Shown here piece after piece: positions 36,470 through 48,533 of a stretch of DNA of 64,000 nucleotides. The number at the start of each line of letters is the position of its first letter. The stretch's first letter is position 1. The notes under the pieces were generated by a model. The model saw only the letters and a list, made by a program, of their open reading frames with translations. It searched no databases and was not told the DNA's origin. Source of the DNA: Portulaca oleracea (taxonomy: Eukaryota > Streptophyta > Magnoliopsida > Caryophyllales > Portulacaceae); NCBI GenBank assembly GCA_029582165.1, contig CM055872.1, positions 27,884,243 through 27,948,242 on the forward strand, written 5' to 3'. Both the position numbers and the translations under genes were made by a program.

Positions 36470-36508
36470 CCTATAATCAGCAAGAAGCTAACCAAGAAAG
36501 TTACACAA

Positions 36509-36519
36509 CTTTGATACCA
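36509..36519 (-). other. Ty3 tRNA primer binding site
   Basis: The minus strand reads TGGTATCAAAG, matching the start of the usual plant initiator-Met tRNA complement TGGTATCAGAG with one change. It lies four bases inside the 5' LTR end at 36524. Confidence 0.85.
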
Positions 36520-36523
36520 AAGC

Positions 36524-37749
36524 TGATGTATGTGCAGACCAAAGGGGAATCAGAGTGCACTGGCCTGGACTACACCAAGGACCTTATTGTCCTGTCTTTG
36601 TTCAACTTAAGCTCTTCCTAGGGATGGAATAACATCAAGGAACGAAAAACAAATAAAAGAAGATAGAAAACCTGTGACTCTCACGTCTGAGACAACACCA
36701 CGTGAAAGAAGCACAAGTGAGAACTCATGATGCACCATTGAACATGATCCGAGCTCTACTTAACACCTTCTAAGCTTGCCAAAGCTTAGTTACAGACAAG
36801 TAGAAACAATAGAGAGTTTTTAGAGACACTCACAAACACACAGGAGCAAGCTCGACTGGTTTCTCATTCATTCACTCAAAGTTGAATGTAAAATACAACA
36901 GGAGCTGCTTATATTGCTGCTTTCACCAATAGCTGGCTGTGACCGAATGATTATGGCTTCCCTAAGCATTAGGAAACCTCTAATCTACTGTTAAGCTAGC
37001 TTAAGATACATAAAAAAGCTATTTAATACATAATTACATTAGATTATACTAAGAAAACAGCAAAATAAATATAAATGTGGCTGGCTGAAGTTGGAACTGC
37101 CAGCAACTGCTTATCGGGCTTTAGTCATGCTTTACTAAGCTTATTATAATCTTCATCATGGTTGTTGAGGTTGCTGGTAATATTAGCAACTAAAGGACAT
37201 TCGATCATTGAAAGAAAAATGACCAAATGACCTCAATGCTGCTGAAAATGCTAACACTGTTCCAGTTGCATAATGCTGCCTGCACTTCATGAACCAACAT
37301 GCTGTAGAAAATGTCAAAGGGAATCAGTCACCTACACTCCTCGAACAGTAATAGTAAATGACCTTAGGAACATAGGGCAACCACAAAATGTCATTGCCTT
37401 GAGCTGTTGCAGCTTGTATTAGACCTTGAATCAGACATGAACCCTAATTTCACAGGTTGGGGTTTTGCCAAGGTTCAATTGCACCAACTGGACTTAAGTT
37501 CTAAGGCCAAGGCTGCCTTCTGAACAGGATCCTGGGGGGATCGCCTTGCTGCCTTTGAATGCTTCAAAATTCCCCTAGGACCTGTTTGCCATAACTCTTC
37601 AGGCTTGCTGCAGGAAGGACTTGATCCCTCCTGAATTCCCTGCTAAGTCCCATTGAGTGAAGGACCTGCTAAGGACCTCAGGATGGAAAGTCCGCTCTTC
37701 TTTCCTTATTGGCTCGGCTAGCATTGCTATTGTAGATGGACCTCCATCA
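36524..37749 (-). repeat. Ty3 element 5' LTR (complete)
   Basis: 1226 bp, in sense direction TGATGGAGG...ATACATCA. This complete copy shows the true LTR length. Confidence 0.9.
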
Positions 37750-37754
37750 CAAAA

Positions 37755-39563
37755 CTTCCCTTATGTCAAGGGTAATCAAGATCGCGTCCCGGCGGCTTCG
37801 AGGGACCCCCTTGTTGAACATCACACTGGATTTGGCTTAGTTGACCCTTTGCCCCGAAGCATGCTCATACTCTTGTAATAGTTTTTTCAAGTGATGAGTA
37901 TGTTGCTCACTTGTTTTCGCAAAAACAAACGAGTCGTTTGTGAAAAGTAACTGTGAGTCCACTGGAGCACCTCGACAAACCTCTTTGCCCCTTAGGGCCC
38001 TTTGTGTGGTTGCCTCGAATAGCAAGCTTGACAGCACCTCAGCCACAAATAATAATAAATACGACTATATCGAGTTGCCTTGCCTTAGGCCTCTACTTGG
38101 TTTGACAAAGCCGCACACCTCTCTATTTATAATGAAGGAGAAGGTAGCCGACTCGACACAGTTCATTACCAGCTTCACCCAACTATGTGCAAATCCCATT
38201 CTCAGCATAACCTGTCTCCGGAAGCACCATTCAACTCTGTCATAGGCCTTCGCCATATCTAGTTTAACTGCTATGTTTCCACTTTTTGTTTGATTATTCC
38301 TCATTGCGTGAAAATTTTCAAACGCTACAAGGATATTATCTGAAATCATGCGCCCCGGGGTAAAGGCGCTCTGATTAAGGGAAATGATAGACGATAAAAG
38401 AGGCTTAAGTCTATTTGTGATTACCTTCGTCACGAGTTTATAATAGACATTACAAAGGCTGATCGGTCGAAATCAGCAACTTGCTCCGACTTACTTTTCT
38501 TCGGAATCAGAACTAGATGGGTGTGGTTGAGCTTCTCCGGTAGCTCTCCTCCATTCAATATATGTAACATCGCCTCTGTGACGTCATCTCTAACGATCCC
38601 CTAGTACTTCTGATAGAATAATAGGTTCAAGCCATCTGGCCCCGGTGCCTTACTGGGGTGCATCGCTTGAAGTGCTTCATAGACCTCCTCCCTTGTGTAA
38701 GCTTTAGATAACTCATCGTTCATGGAGTTTGACAGTTTCGACATAATGGCGTCAAGGACTCGGTCCATGTCCCTTGGCATATCCGAGGTGAAAAGTTGCT
38801 CAAAGTAGGTTACAACTAATTGTTGTATGTTCTGCATGTCTGACTTGATCTCTCCGTTTTGATCCCTCAAGCCCTCGATGGTATTTGCTTTCTTGCGACC
38901 ATTGGCCCGTTGGTGGAACCAACTGGAGTTCTTATCTCCATTGCATAGATATTGGACTCTAGACCTTTGCCACCACATCATCTCCTCCCTTTGTCTCCAT
39001 TTCCTCGCTTGACTAAGCAGCTCCTTCCTAGCGCTCGGGCTATGAGTGTACTTCAAAGAGTAAGTGGTGCAGTTCAGCTCATGTTGCACATGACCGAACT
39101 CTTCCTGATTCCAACGCCACAGCCCCTTCATACACTCCTCAATTTTTGTTAGACATTTCTCCATGCTCGTCCCCCCTTTGGCCTCTCCCAAGAATGACGG
39201 ATTACTTCTACACAGTTCTCATGCATCGTCCACATAGCTTCAAAACGTTTCCTTCTCCTCCGCCGTCTATGCTGATATGTGTTGGAACATTTGAGGACGA
39301 TGGGCAAGTGATCAGAAATATCTACGTCAAGGTGATGCACCACCGCGTCCAGGAACATCACCGTCCATTCCAGATGTGCACAGAACTGATCCAACACCTC
39401 CTCCACCGATCCCTCACCCTCTTGCCCGTTCCACCAAGTATATTTGTGCTTCGTAAACCCTATATCAATTAAGTCGCAAGTCTCGAAAGTTTCTTGGAAT
39501 GCCTCCAGAACTGCGTCGGGCTTCTGTGGTCCTTCCCTCTTCTCAGAGTGGTACAGGATTTCA
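37755..39563 (-). pseudogene. LINE 2 ORF2, middle part (late endonuclease and RT)
   Basis: From 39558: ILYHSEKREGPQKPD, GFTKHKYTWWNG and VDISDHLPIVLK (endonuclease C-terminus), then the spacer APGPDGLNLLFYQKY near 38610. RT (38433-37837) has NQSAFTPGRMISDNILV, KLDMAKAYDRVEW, PSRGLRQGN and QLLFTNDSFVF. The catalytic FADD is FTND here, which would abolish polymerisation. Frames change several times. The reading continues at 31693 past the Ty3 element (REVL to SHEKYLGLP). Confidence 0.88.
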
Positions 39564-40963
39564 TGATGGAAATCAGCCCACGCTTGTTCACCTAGGCCCA
39601 ATCAAGAAGGTCCAATTAAAGGTCCATCATACACATAGGGTCCTTCATCAAAGGACTACAACTCATACAGGGCCAACAGGGCATGTTTGGTTCAACTACA
39701 TCAAGTGGGCCAACGAAAAGAGATACAAGGTTGAACTACGGAGGCCCATTCATATGGTGTGTTTCATATTTCAAGAGGATGTCCAAACATCCTAGAAGAT
39801 GGGCCAAGACACACGCCAAGCCCAAGAGAAGCAAGGGTACACGTCCAAGTCAAGAATACAAGTCCAATTTTATGATCTTGATTTTTGGATGTAATTTAAT
39901 TAGTTATAGCTTAATTATTTCAGGTGTGTTTCTTTTAATTAGGCTAGATTAGGTGTGTTTTATTTCCTAGATAGGAATTGGCTAATTTTGTAACTAATCC
40001 AATTTGGATTAGGAAAGCCAAAACCAATTAGGATAAGGTTTGTTACAACCAACTCCCCCTAGGATAAGGATTCCTAATCCAAGGAGGAGTAGGAGTAGTT
40101 AGACGAGTTCTCCTTGGCTTGCACGCCAAGAGAGAGACTCTTAGGTCTAGTTTAGCTTGGCTTCCACGCCAAGTAGGAGTACAAGTCCCTTAAGGACTCT
40201 CCTAGTATAAATAGCCTAGGTTTGTATTCAATTGATACATCAGTTGAGAAATATGAATCAAGCTTTAAGCTTACCCCCTGAGTGTTTGGATTAACCTCAC
40301 CCCTTCTTCTATTGTATCTTGGTTTGGCACCCAAGTGGTTAGGAAGAGCTTGACCCTAGGTTGCGGTCTAGGTCACGTTAGCCCTAGGTTGTCCTTCTTG
40401 TGGATTCAATTAGGAAACCTAGATCTATCCGTTCTTACCCTGTGAGCTTTCTGTCAATACAATTAAGTCACATCTACCCTAAACCTACCTTCATCCCAAC
40501 GCCATCTTCACCTCCTTAATCCCCCTCCAATTCGTCATCCACCTCATCAATCCAAATCCATCTCACATTCCCTTTTCTCTCTCCATAACAACCATCCAAC
40601 AACCTTATCTCTCCTCTAACAACCTAACAACCTCCCTCTTTTCCCACATCCAATGTCACTCCCCCTCTCTCCCACATCAAACGCCATCTTCCCTCTCTCT
40701 TCCCATCCTCACGTCAACCCTCCCTCCTAGCCTCCATTCAAGAATCATCCATCTCTTCTCTTTCCCATTCAAGATTCATCCTCTCTTGAATCTTGAAACC
40801 ACAAAAGCCCTCACGGCAAATAACCTCCATAAAACCCTAATTCACGAGAGCCTCCCTCTTTCTTTCTCCCTAATCTCGTGAACCATCCCACCCTCATTGT
40901 TTGGTTACATGTGTTTCGTGTATTATTGGAATCAAGAACCTCTCTTGATCCGGTAATACATCA
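39564..40963 (+). mobile_element. Solo LTR inside LINE 2 endonuclease
   Basis: 1400 bp, TGATGGAAATC...AATACATCA, with a perfect 5 bp TSD TTTCA at 39559-39563 and 40964-40968. Removing it joins the endonuclease reading GDINE to ILYHSEKRE. A TATAAATAG box at 40206-40214 and a pyrimidine-rich stretch near 40500-40700 follow the LTR layout in plus sense. Its TGATGGA start and ATACATCA end equal those of the neighbouring Ty3 LTR, so it probably belongs to the same superfamily. Confidence 0.9.
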
Positions 40964-41386
40964 TTTCATTTATGTCCCCCTCAACCACCCAAGGCAGGTT
41001 CGAGTGCAGCTTCATATCCAACAACAGATCACAAGTTTTAAGCTTATTCGTCGTTTTCGGGAATTCTAGATACTCGTGAATCTCCATTCTTCCTCCATGT
41101 TTGCCCATCTCACCTTGACATAAATATGGTTGCTTGACATGGATAACAGGTCCACCTGAATGTTGTCCCTCCACCCCATTGCCAAGCCCCCCCGATCATC
41201 CTCTACAGTCCACCATCACTCCGTAAATCCTTCCCATGAATTAATCAGGACTCCTATCTCCTTGCTGCTGAGCTTTGTCTCGGAGACAAAGACCACGCTA
41301 GGCTTATGCTCTCTCACCAGTCGGTGGAGATCCTTCACTGCTCGGGGGTTGCCCAGCCCCTGGAAGTTTATGCATAATATACTCAT
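40964..41386 (-). pseudogene. LINE 2 ORF2 start: endonuclease N-terminal half
   Basis: ATG at 41386 begins MSILCINFQGLGNPRAVKDL, then VVFVSETKLSSKE (catalytic Glu), GGLAMGW and SSNHIYVKV. A frameshift near 41090 leads to NLPWVVEGDINE, where the solo LTR cuts in. The start codon overlaps the ORF1 stop (ATGA). Confidence 0.88.
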
Positions 41387-42469
41387 TGGTCTAGGCGGAG
41401 CTGGGACCCAGCCTCCGCCTCTAGAGTACGTAAAAATGGGGTATAACCTCCTTTTTTCCCTTCCCTCACGTCGTTTTCTTCCCCATGCATGCCATGTCCT
41501 CCATCCGGAAGTTTCCTCTTAAAGATTTCGGAGTTTGCTTCGACTTCCATCCCACTGTCTACCATCATTCCCATCATCCCCCTTTCCTCCATCTTCTCCC
41601 CGAATAACAGTTGCTTTGCCTTCTTGTTCCTCCTCCCTTCTTTAAAAGCCATGATTAATTTTTTTTCTCCTCCTCCTTTTCTACCTCCCACCCCCTTCGC
41701 CTGACTTTAATCATAGACGCTCTAAGGCACGGGATGTATGGTAAGCTATCCTCTTCAATTCCCTCTCCAAACAAGTCACACCTTTTATACGTATGACCGA
41801 GCATGTTGCAACCATAGCAAAAGTCTGACAGTCTCACGTATTTCACGTCAAATCATGTTGGCTTCCCCGCTATCTTAACCCTAATCCCTCTCCTCAGCGG
41901 TTTGTTGATGTCGAGATCGACACAAAAGTTGAGGGATTTGTCTATTCCGATCGGATTACATTCATCCACACTCACAAACTTCCCCATTGCTTTTGCAAGG
42001 CATTCCGCGAACGCCTTGGTTTGTTTTATGTCGGGAACTTCATATACCTTTACCCAGAATAGAGCGTGTCAAACGCTATGTCTGAATATTTTTCTACCCT
42101 AGTGAGCTCTTTCAACAGAAGAGGGTAACCATCAAAGGTCCATGGCCCCTCGTTCATCACCATCTTCTTGTCCTCATTAGAGAAGAACTGAAATATAAAG
42201 AGGTTTTTATCCAGTTCCTTGATGATCACGCTCTTTGCCGGTTTCCAAATGTTTTTTAATGTCGACTTCAACACTCCTATGTTGAAAGGATACTTTGAAT
42301 GGAGTTTCGCTAACAGACTCAATGTTATTTGCTCCGCCTTCTCCACATCAACCTCGTCCTCAAACTCTACCACATGTTCTTCCTCCTCCGTCAGCGCCAA
42401 CTTCTTAAAAGCCTTCTCCACATCCTTCTCCATCTGCGATATGGTCCAGTCGGACATTCCTTGGTTCAT
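41383..42469 (-). pseudogene. LINE 2 ORF1: DUF4283/CCHC protein
   Basis: ATG 42469 (or 42457) starts an acidic segment followed by a DUF4283-type domain: KLHSKYPFNIGVLKSTL, KNLFIFQFFSNEDKKMV and EGPWTFDGYPLLLKEL. A frameshift at about 42060 leads to FWVKVYEVPD. A stop near 41850 precedes the knuckle CYGCNMLGHTYKRC (about 41819-41778). The basic C-terminal tail ends DQ-stop at 41383-41385. 42470-42595 is the 5' leader. Confidence 0.87.
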
Positions 42470-42677
42470 GCAAGGCAACTTTGGTCGTCTGTTCTGGTAC
42501 CTTCTCTCCCTACCGCCGTCGGCCGAGGGACTTCTTCCCCTTCACACAACCCTAATCGTCGCAGAGTACTCTATGGTTTGGAGGGTTTTTGGTATTGGTC
42601 CATTGAATTCTAATATACTCACTTTTATTATTTATTAATATACTGATTTTTATATTCAATTGATTTTAATGTGCTCA

Positions 42678-43020
42678 TCTATATTCTATATATTATATTA
42701 AAACAAAATAAACTCATCTAGCAATTGACATGTGGCACTCAATAAAAAAAACCCTATAACTTATCAAAGGAAAAAGAAAAAAAATCACTTACTATACATC
42801 GTCATGCATTATTTTTGTGTCATTTTTCTAATTTGATCGATATCAAAGGTAAAATATCATCAACGACAAGCATTTAACGAAAGAAAATAATGAAAATTCG
42901 GGTAAATTTAGTATCACATTTTAAACCTAACATAGCTGTAGAAAAAAACATACTTGCAATTAAATAAATAAAAATAAATAGGACAGAATAACTCATGCAT
43001 TGCATGGACATAAAAACTAG
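42678..43020 (+). mobile_element. Non-autonomous Helitron, 343 bp
   Basis: The 5' end TCTATATTCTATATATTATA follows an A. The 3' end has a hairpin with arms ATGC/GCAT (about 42994-43006), an ~10 base spacer and CTAG (43017-43020), followed by T. This is the classic A-T insertion without TSD. No Rep/helicase is encoded. An ACATGTGGCA motif near the 5' end is frequent in such plant elements as I recall them. Confidence 0.72.
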
Positions 43021-43563
43021 TTATCATTTAAATGGTGTTTAACTAGTCTCAAACATAATGTTGTAGGCAGTTGAAACTTGCCACGACCCATAATGAAATA
43101 ATACAAGCTCACCAAAGTCTTCTTTGACATCAGTTCACCAACATTAAATTTATACTTAGTACATATAAATCACCTAAATATAAAGGTCAATATATTATTA
43201 CCCAATAATAAAGATGGATATATTATGATCTAATACCCCAAAATATGGTTATATTATGATTAAAAAAACCTAAAAAAACTAATATTCTCTTTTTGCATTT
43301 TACTTGTTACCTATTTTTATTAGTTAAACTTTAATTTTTCAAGATATATAATATTTTATTATATAAAATTATTATCGTTAGTTTTTTAATGAAAAATATC
43401 ATGCAAGATATGTCTATCAAAGATAAACAATATTGAAAGCTATGAAATAATTAATATGTGATAGATAATACAAAAGGAATTGGGAGTAAAATAAAAATAG
43501 GAAAACAGGATTACAATAGTTGGTTCTTATTCCCATTTAATATTAATAATAATAATAATAATA

Positions 43564-43619
<56 letters not shown>

Positions 43620-43620
43620 G
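43021..43620. repeat. AT-rich spacer ending in an (AAT)n microsatellite
   Basis: Nothing coding is visible. The last ~75 bases (about 43545-43620) are AAT repeats. An opposite-strand ATT repeat stands beyond the next element at about 46159-46183. Confidence 0.85.
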
Positions 43621-46144
43621 TGTAACGCCCCATAACTTCAATTATGAAAAAGTCAAACATTGACTAACGGTAACCGCGGAAGTCTCATAGTTTTTTTTCC
43701 TTTTCTTGTTATTAACTTGGGCGTTACTGTCGTACTTCCGAAGAGATACAAGGCGAGAATAGAGATTAACAAAACAGACTACGAACTCCAAATTCTAGAA
43801 CAACAAAAACTCAACATTAACTAAACTTCAATTCTAAACATCAACTAAACTTTTATTCTCAAAACATTATTCTTCAACGTCCTCACTTCTAAAACCCGTT
43901 CCCATCACATAGTTCTTCACCTGAAAACAAAATAGTCACAACATGAGGGGGAAACCTCAATAATGTCTTACCCCTAAGTGTCAAAACAGATTAAAGATCA
44001 TTTCAATTCATTTAGAGGAGGGGAACAAGTCAAACCTTTTCCCAACTCATTTGAATCCCAATCCAAAAATAACAGAATTCAGAAATAACAAAACTTAGAA
44101 ACAACGGTACAAGCTTTCAACTCAGAAAAACATAACGTTCCAGAAATCTCAACTTATTTTTCAATCTCAGACTCAAACATCAGACATAAGAAATCAAAAA
44201 CAGAATAATCCTTTCCTTAAAAAACAATCAGAATTTTATTATTCGGGCGAGATTTGCCTATCCCCAGAATATCAAAACTCAGAATCAGAACAGGATTTCA
44301 AATCTTCAGGATCAGAACATTGATGGTCAGTCCTAGAAACTAAATCAGACGTGTGCACACTCAATCTCAAAAACATATCGGGACTCCCCGATCTATTGAT
44401 AACTCCCCTGCAGGAACATATCTTAGTCTTTGAGTCGTTACCCGCAATCCGCTTATGGTTTCACTTTGATTATTAGTATCTTATGAAGTTCAGACGTCAT
44501 ACTTTAAACAAAAACCCAACCCAGATTTCCAAAACCGACATAATAAAACTCAGAGTTTAAAAGACTGTCACATTTTACTCAACTCAGAAAAGAACTCATA
44601 GACATCCTAATCAGACAGTCCAATTTCACAGAAAATCCCCGTGCGGGATGCAAGTTTCATAAAACATATTAAAATCACAAAACAGATAAAAGAGCATCCC
44701 AATGGGGATTAGGGTATAAACATTACCTGACAATCTTCTCTTCACTTCAGAAATCACACACGGGAGCTAAATACCTTGTTGTCTCGCTCGGACCTAGGAT
44801 TCGAATATAAACTTCTAAAATTAATACTATCTACGATAATTAGTTACGCACGAATCCTACCCTACCCCCAATCTTTACTTACTCTTATTAGTTAGTGAGC
44901 GTAACTATCGTAAAACGCGAACATCACAACACACCTTTTCTAAAAGAATATTAACGAAATCGATACGACACGTTTAAAGTAATAAATTATATTGCCACGA
45001 CAATAATAACATTAAAGTAAGGTCTCGAACTTAACTCATATAACAACATAACCACATGAAAACTTATTAAAAACTTGAGAACAACTTTAACCTCATTTTA
45101 AGACTTCATTTAGCCAAAGTTAACGACATAAATCCTAGTTATGAAAACCTTGCATGCTACTATTCATAAAACACAAAAACAAGTCATAATAATTCCAAAT
45201 GCTAACCCTAAGGTCACATATTCATACTTTATCATTCAAACACTATAACCAAGGTTCTTAACATGTTTCTAGGGTCTCAAATCAACCATAATTTTCACTC
45301 TTAACCATAAAACAACCATAGTTTAAAACAACATAGTAATCCATACTAACTCAAACTTGCTTCAGAAACCAACCAAAGTTCCACCTTTCGATTTCACATG
45401 TAAACCAACTCCTAATCATGCTTCTAAGGTCTTAAACAACCACCATTTTCATATAATTAGCACTAAATACCTTAATACAACATCTAGTAACATGTTAAAA
45501 CACTACTGACCCTAACTTGTTAAAAACTCATGCAAGATTAAAACTTTAAAACATGAAACCTTCATACAACTCTTATAACTCAGTAATGAACCTATATAAG
45601 GCCTAACATGCATTAAACAACGAAGGATTTACGTGGGTTTTCTCTCATACAACCCTAGTATATTAACATGTCATTCACAACCAAAGATCAAAACTTTATA
45701 CTTCCATAGTGCATCAAACCAATCTCTATACATACATGTTTGCTACTGATTCTAAAACACTCAAAATACTCACTAACCATCGTTTAATCACACATAAACA
45801 GATGAAGTAGCACAGATAATAAATATCAAAGAAAAGAGAAAGAGTTTTAGGAATATACTAAACAAGAGGGAGGGAGCAACAGATGGTGGTGGTGTTGGTG
45901 CTGGGTGGTGCTCGCTCGACGGCAGTCGGCAGCAGCAGCTCGGGACGGTCGGTGGTCGCTGGCGACAACAACAACAGGGTAGCAGAACAGGGACTCAGAA
46001 TAGGGGTTCGGGAAGTCGTCGGAGCTGTAATTGGGAAAGGAATGGAAGATGGGAGCTTGGAGGAGGTGAGATGGGGATTGGTGATTTCCATGTGAAATAA
46101 GAAGGGGTAAATCGTGGAAGATGGGATGAAATAAAAAATTAGAC
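43621..46144 (-). repeat. Probable Ty3-like solo LTR
   Basis: Begins TGTAACGCCCC, which in minus sense is an LTR end GGGGCGTTACA, and a TTAGACA end at 46144 would be the sense start TGTCTAA. Flanks ATAAG (43616-43620) and ATAAT (46145-46149) differ by one base and could be a worn TSD. There is no gag or pol frame, only low-complexity frames on the minus strand (46146-45847). The boundaries are a proposal. Confidence 0.5.
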
Positions 46145-46954
46145 AATAATTGGGATATATTATTATTATTATTATTATTATTATTTATATTTAGTACTAT
46201 AATAAATTCGATTTCATTCCATAATTGCTAATCAAACAAATTATTTTCTTTATTTGGTTTTCAATTCCATTCCAATTGCTCACCAAACACTTTGTATTTT
46301 GGAATCTAATTCCATACCCAACCCTCCAGGATTCTAATTCCATTCTCATCACATTCCACAATTCTCACCAAATAGGCCCTTAGGGTATTTGTTTATTGGG
46401 TAGGGGAACTCTTAGGGTATTTATAGAGGGAGAAACTACGGTAAAATTAGTACAACTTTACCTTAGATGTTAGTAACACTATCCATAAATTTTCTTTTTC
46501 TTAAACCAAGACCCTACCTAAATCAGTTTATCAAAACTGATCAAATTAATTTTAACAGATACCCAAACTGTCTCTAACTGATATTATTGGATCGATAAAA
46601 TTCTAAGAGACTCACTCGCGGTCCTATAAGCTCCACGTGATAACCACTCATATAAATAAACGGAAAATAATGCACCTCAAGTATTTTAACGGCACAAATA
46701 ATAGAACTTTTCGGGGTTTTATAATAAGAGTAAGAGTTTTTGGCCACAAATAATCCGTACTGAGGGGCTATCGAAAGTAACTTTTCGGGCACTAGCAGTC
46801 TGTACTTTTTCAGTATTTTCTCATAGTAGTCCAAAATCAATTTTCGGCATCGGAAAGCTGACGTGACGACCGAAAATATCCTTTTTTTAAGTATGAATAA
46901 ACAAATTGTGCCATAAGTATATCTCTAATGAATCATTCTATTATATTTAAGTAT
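46145..46954. other. AT-rich spacer with (ATT)n tract
   Basis: An ATT microsatellite (about 46159-46183) is followed by sequence with repeated 'attccat' and 'ccaat' motifs near 46200-46370, perhaps half of a MITE, and then unassigned sequence. The frame at 46574-46840 (-) resembles no protein I know. Confidence 0.5.
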
Positions 46955-47717
46955 GGATGTATATTCATCAAACAGTTGCTGGGAGGTGTCATACATTTCT
47001 AACAACTGACTAGAAGGGAACCACATTTTTTTTAATGCACTCGAAGGGGACCACATATTCAAAGAACTGGCTATTGGGTGATTTTCCGACCATTTTGACT
47101 GAATTCCGGCGATGTATATATGAAAAGAAAAGAATACCCCTATGTTTTATCAAACAATTGGTGGGAGGTGCCATACATTTTTAAAAACTGACTGGGCGGG
47201 GACAACTTTTTTCACATCTCTTTTCTGCACTTACTCTCTCCTCTTCCAAATATTAATATAACTCAACCCATCAAAGCCATAAACAAATTCATCATCATCT
47301 TCTTCTTCTTCGTTCATCCACCACCCAACCACCACCACTACCACCAGTCCAACCACCACCAACCCCACCACCACTTCACCTCTCACCCACTATCGAGAAC
47401 AACGATGGTCATTTTAAATCAAATCTCAATCTAAGTTTGACACAACCAAGCACTAATTCCTTTTCTCATTCCCTGTTTCAAACAGAATTCAACACCCACA
47501 CCATAACCAGCAATAAGACTCCACTTTTTCATCCCAAATATCGCCAAAAAAAGCAATTCCAGCCACCCAAAAACACCCATAACCACTCAAACTCAATTCT
47601 GAACCATCCCCGTTTCTCCTCTATTTCGCGCAACCAGATCTACAGCTGCCGCCGAGGCCGCTGCCAGCGACCTTTGAAGTGTTAGCTTGCTTTAGCTCCA
47701 ATGTTGACCGATGCCCA

Positions 47718-48533
47718 TGTTAGGTTTTAAGTTATCTATTTCCTAAACAGATACAGATTAATTGGCGGAATATTATAACAGTTATAAACAATTAATCAAC
47801 ACGATTGTAGAGGCTTTAGTAATTATACTTGATTGCTAATTCCGGCTGAAGAAGTGGTTGACCTTCCTGATTCGAATGCTGAAATCCTCTACTGAAAAGT
47901 CCACGCATCACTCCGGGAACCCGATTGCTAGATCGACCCGATCGAGACGAATCTCAATCTAAGATGTACGTAAGATTGCTTCGGGAAACAGAGAATGTTT
48001 CCTGAAGCTAGAACTGCAAACTAAAAGAGAGAAGAACTCAGGAAATCACCCTGGTATCTCTCTAAGAGTCTTAAGCAGTTGGTGTGGAATAATCTCTCCC
48101 AGAGACCCCTTTATATAGTGTTTAGAAAACCTAGGGAAAGGGTTCAAAACCCTAAAGGGCCGACTTAACGCAACGGCGCACTTCTCAGGCCCAACACGGT
48201 CCGTGTTGAATCAACACGGTCCTTGTTGGACTCCAGAGAGTCCAATTATTCGGCCCATGGACACTACGGACCGTGGTGTCTAAACACGGACCGTGTTGGG
48301 CTGATTTCTCAAAGAAATCAATTCCCAACCTTTCTAAACTTGATACAACATCAATTAGGCTACATACATTGTTCCAGGGCACTGACTTGTGTGACCCAGT
48401 AGGACCAAGTAATATAGTTGTAATTAGACATATTAAATTACTAATTATAGAGGTCTCTAGCAAGACATATAATTACTATATCACTTTGGTTTAAACTCCG
48501 TGTATATCGAACATTGTCGGGACATTCCCAACA
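47718..48533 (-). repeat. Copia D 3' LTR
   Basis: 816 bp. A TATATAAAGG promoter box lies on the minus strand at about 48108-48117. Four palindromes CAACACGG-N-CCGTGTTG lie 75-180 bases upstream of it. A telo-box-like TTTAGGGTTTTG lies between the two. Confidence 0.9.
48192..48298 (-). promoter_or_regulatory. Palindrome cluster CAACACGGWCCGTGTTG in copia D LTR
   Basis: Copies at 48192-48208 (perfect apart from the centre), 48212-48228 (one change), 48261-48279 (variant) and 48283-48298. Two more lie at 54951-54967 and 54971-54987, and a half copy starts the truncated LTR at 55081. Position in U3, upstream of TATA, suggests binding sites for a symmetrical factor (inference). Confidence 0.75.

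Larger units (their letters stand above)
31699..37749 (-). mobile_element. Ty3 (gypsy) retrotransposon inserted in LINE 2 RT
   Basis: LTRs at 31699-32833 (truncated) and 36524-37749, with termini TGATG...CATCA. Flanks CAGAA (31694-31698) and CAAAA (37750-37754) are a 5 bp TSD with one change. A tRNA-Met type primer site borders the 5' LTR. Gag and pol follow on the minus strand in Ty3 order (protease, RT, RNase H, integrase). The copy is defective: it lacks the RT active site, the integrase C-terminus, the polypurine tract and about 111 bp of the 3' LTR start. Confidence 0.93.
29825..42595 (-). mobile_element. Full-length-type LINE split by a Ty3 element and a solo LTR
   Basis: A 15 bp duplication TGGTCCAYTGAATTC (one mismatch) lies at 29810-29824 and 42596-42610, 12.8 kb apart. 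A T-run at 29825-29835 is the poly(A) tail of the minus-strand element. Without its insertions, the LINE is about 5.3 kb: 29825-31698, 37750-39563 and 40964-42595. It carries a 5' leader, ORF1, and ORF2 with endonuclease, RT and RNase H. Both insertions have their own 5 bp duplications, and the LINE reading continues across each, so the LINE is the oldest layer. Confidence 0.93.

Noticed and set aside
39605..40930. Two separate LINEs abutting at 39.6-40.9 kb
   Set aside because: Apparent duplication of the GDxNE motif disappears once the 1400 bp solo LTR with TTTCA duplication is removed, since the reading then continues directly.
45847..46146. His/Ser-rich open frames on both strands
   Set aside because: They arise from a GGT/CCA-rich low-complexity stretch in an LTR-like sequence.
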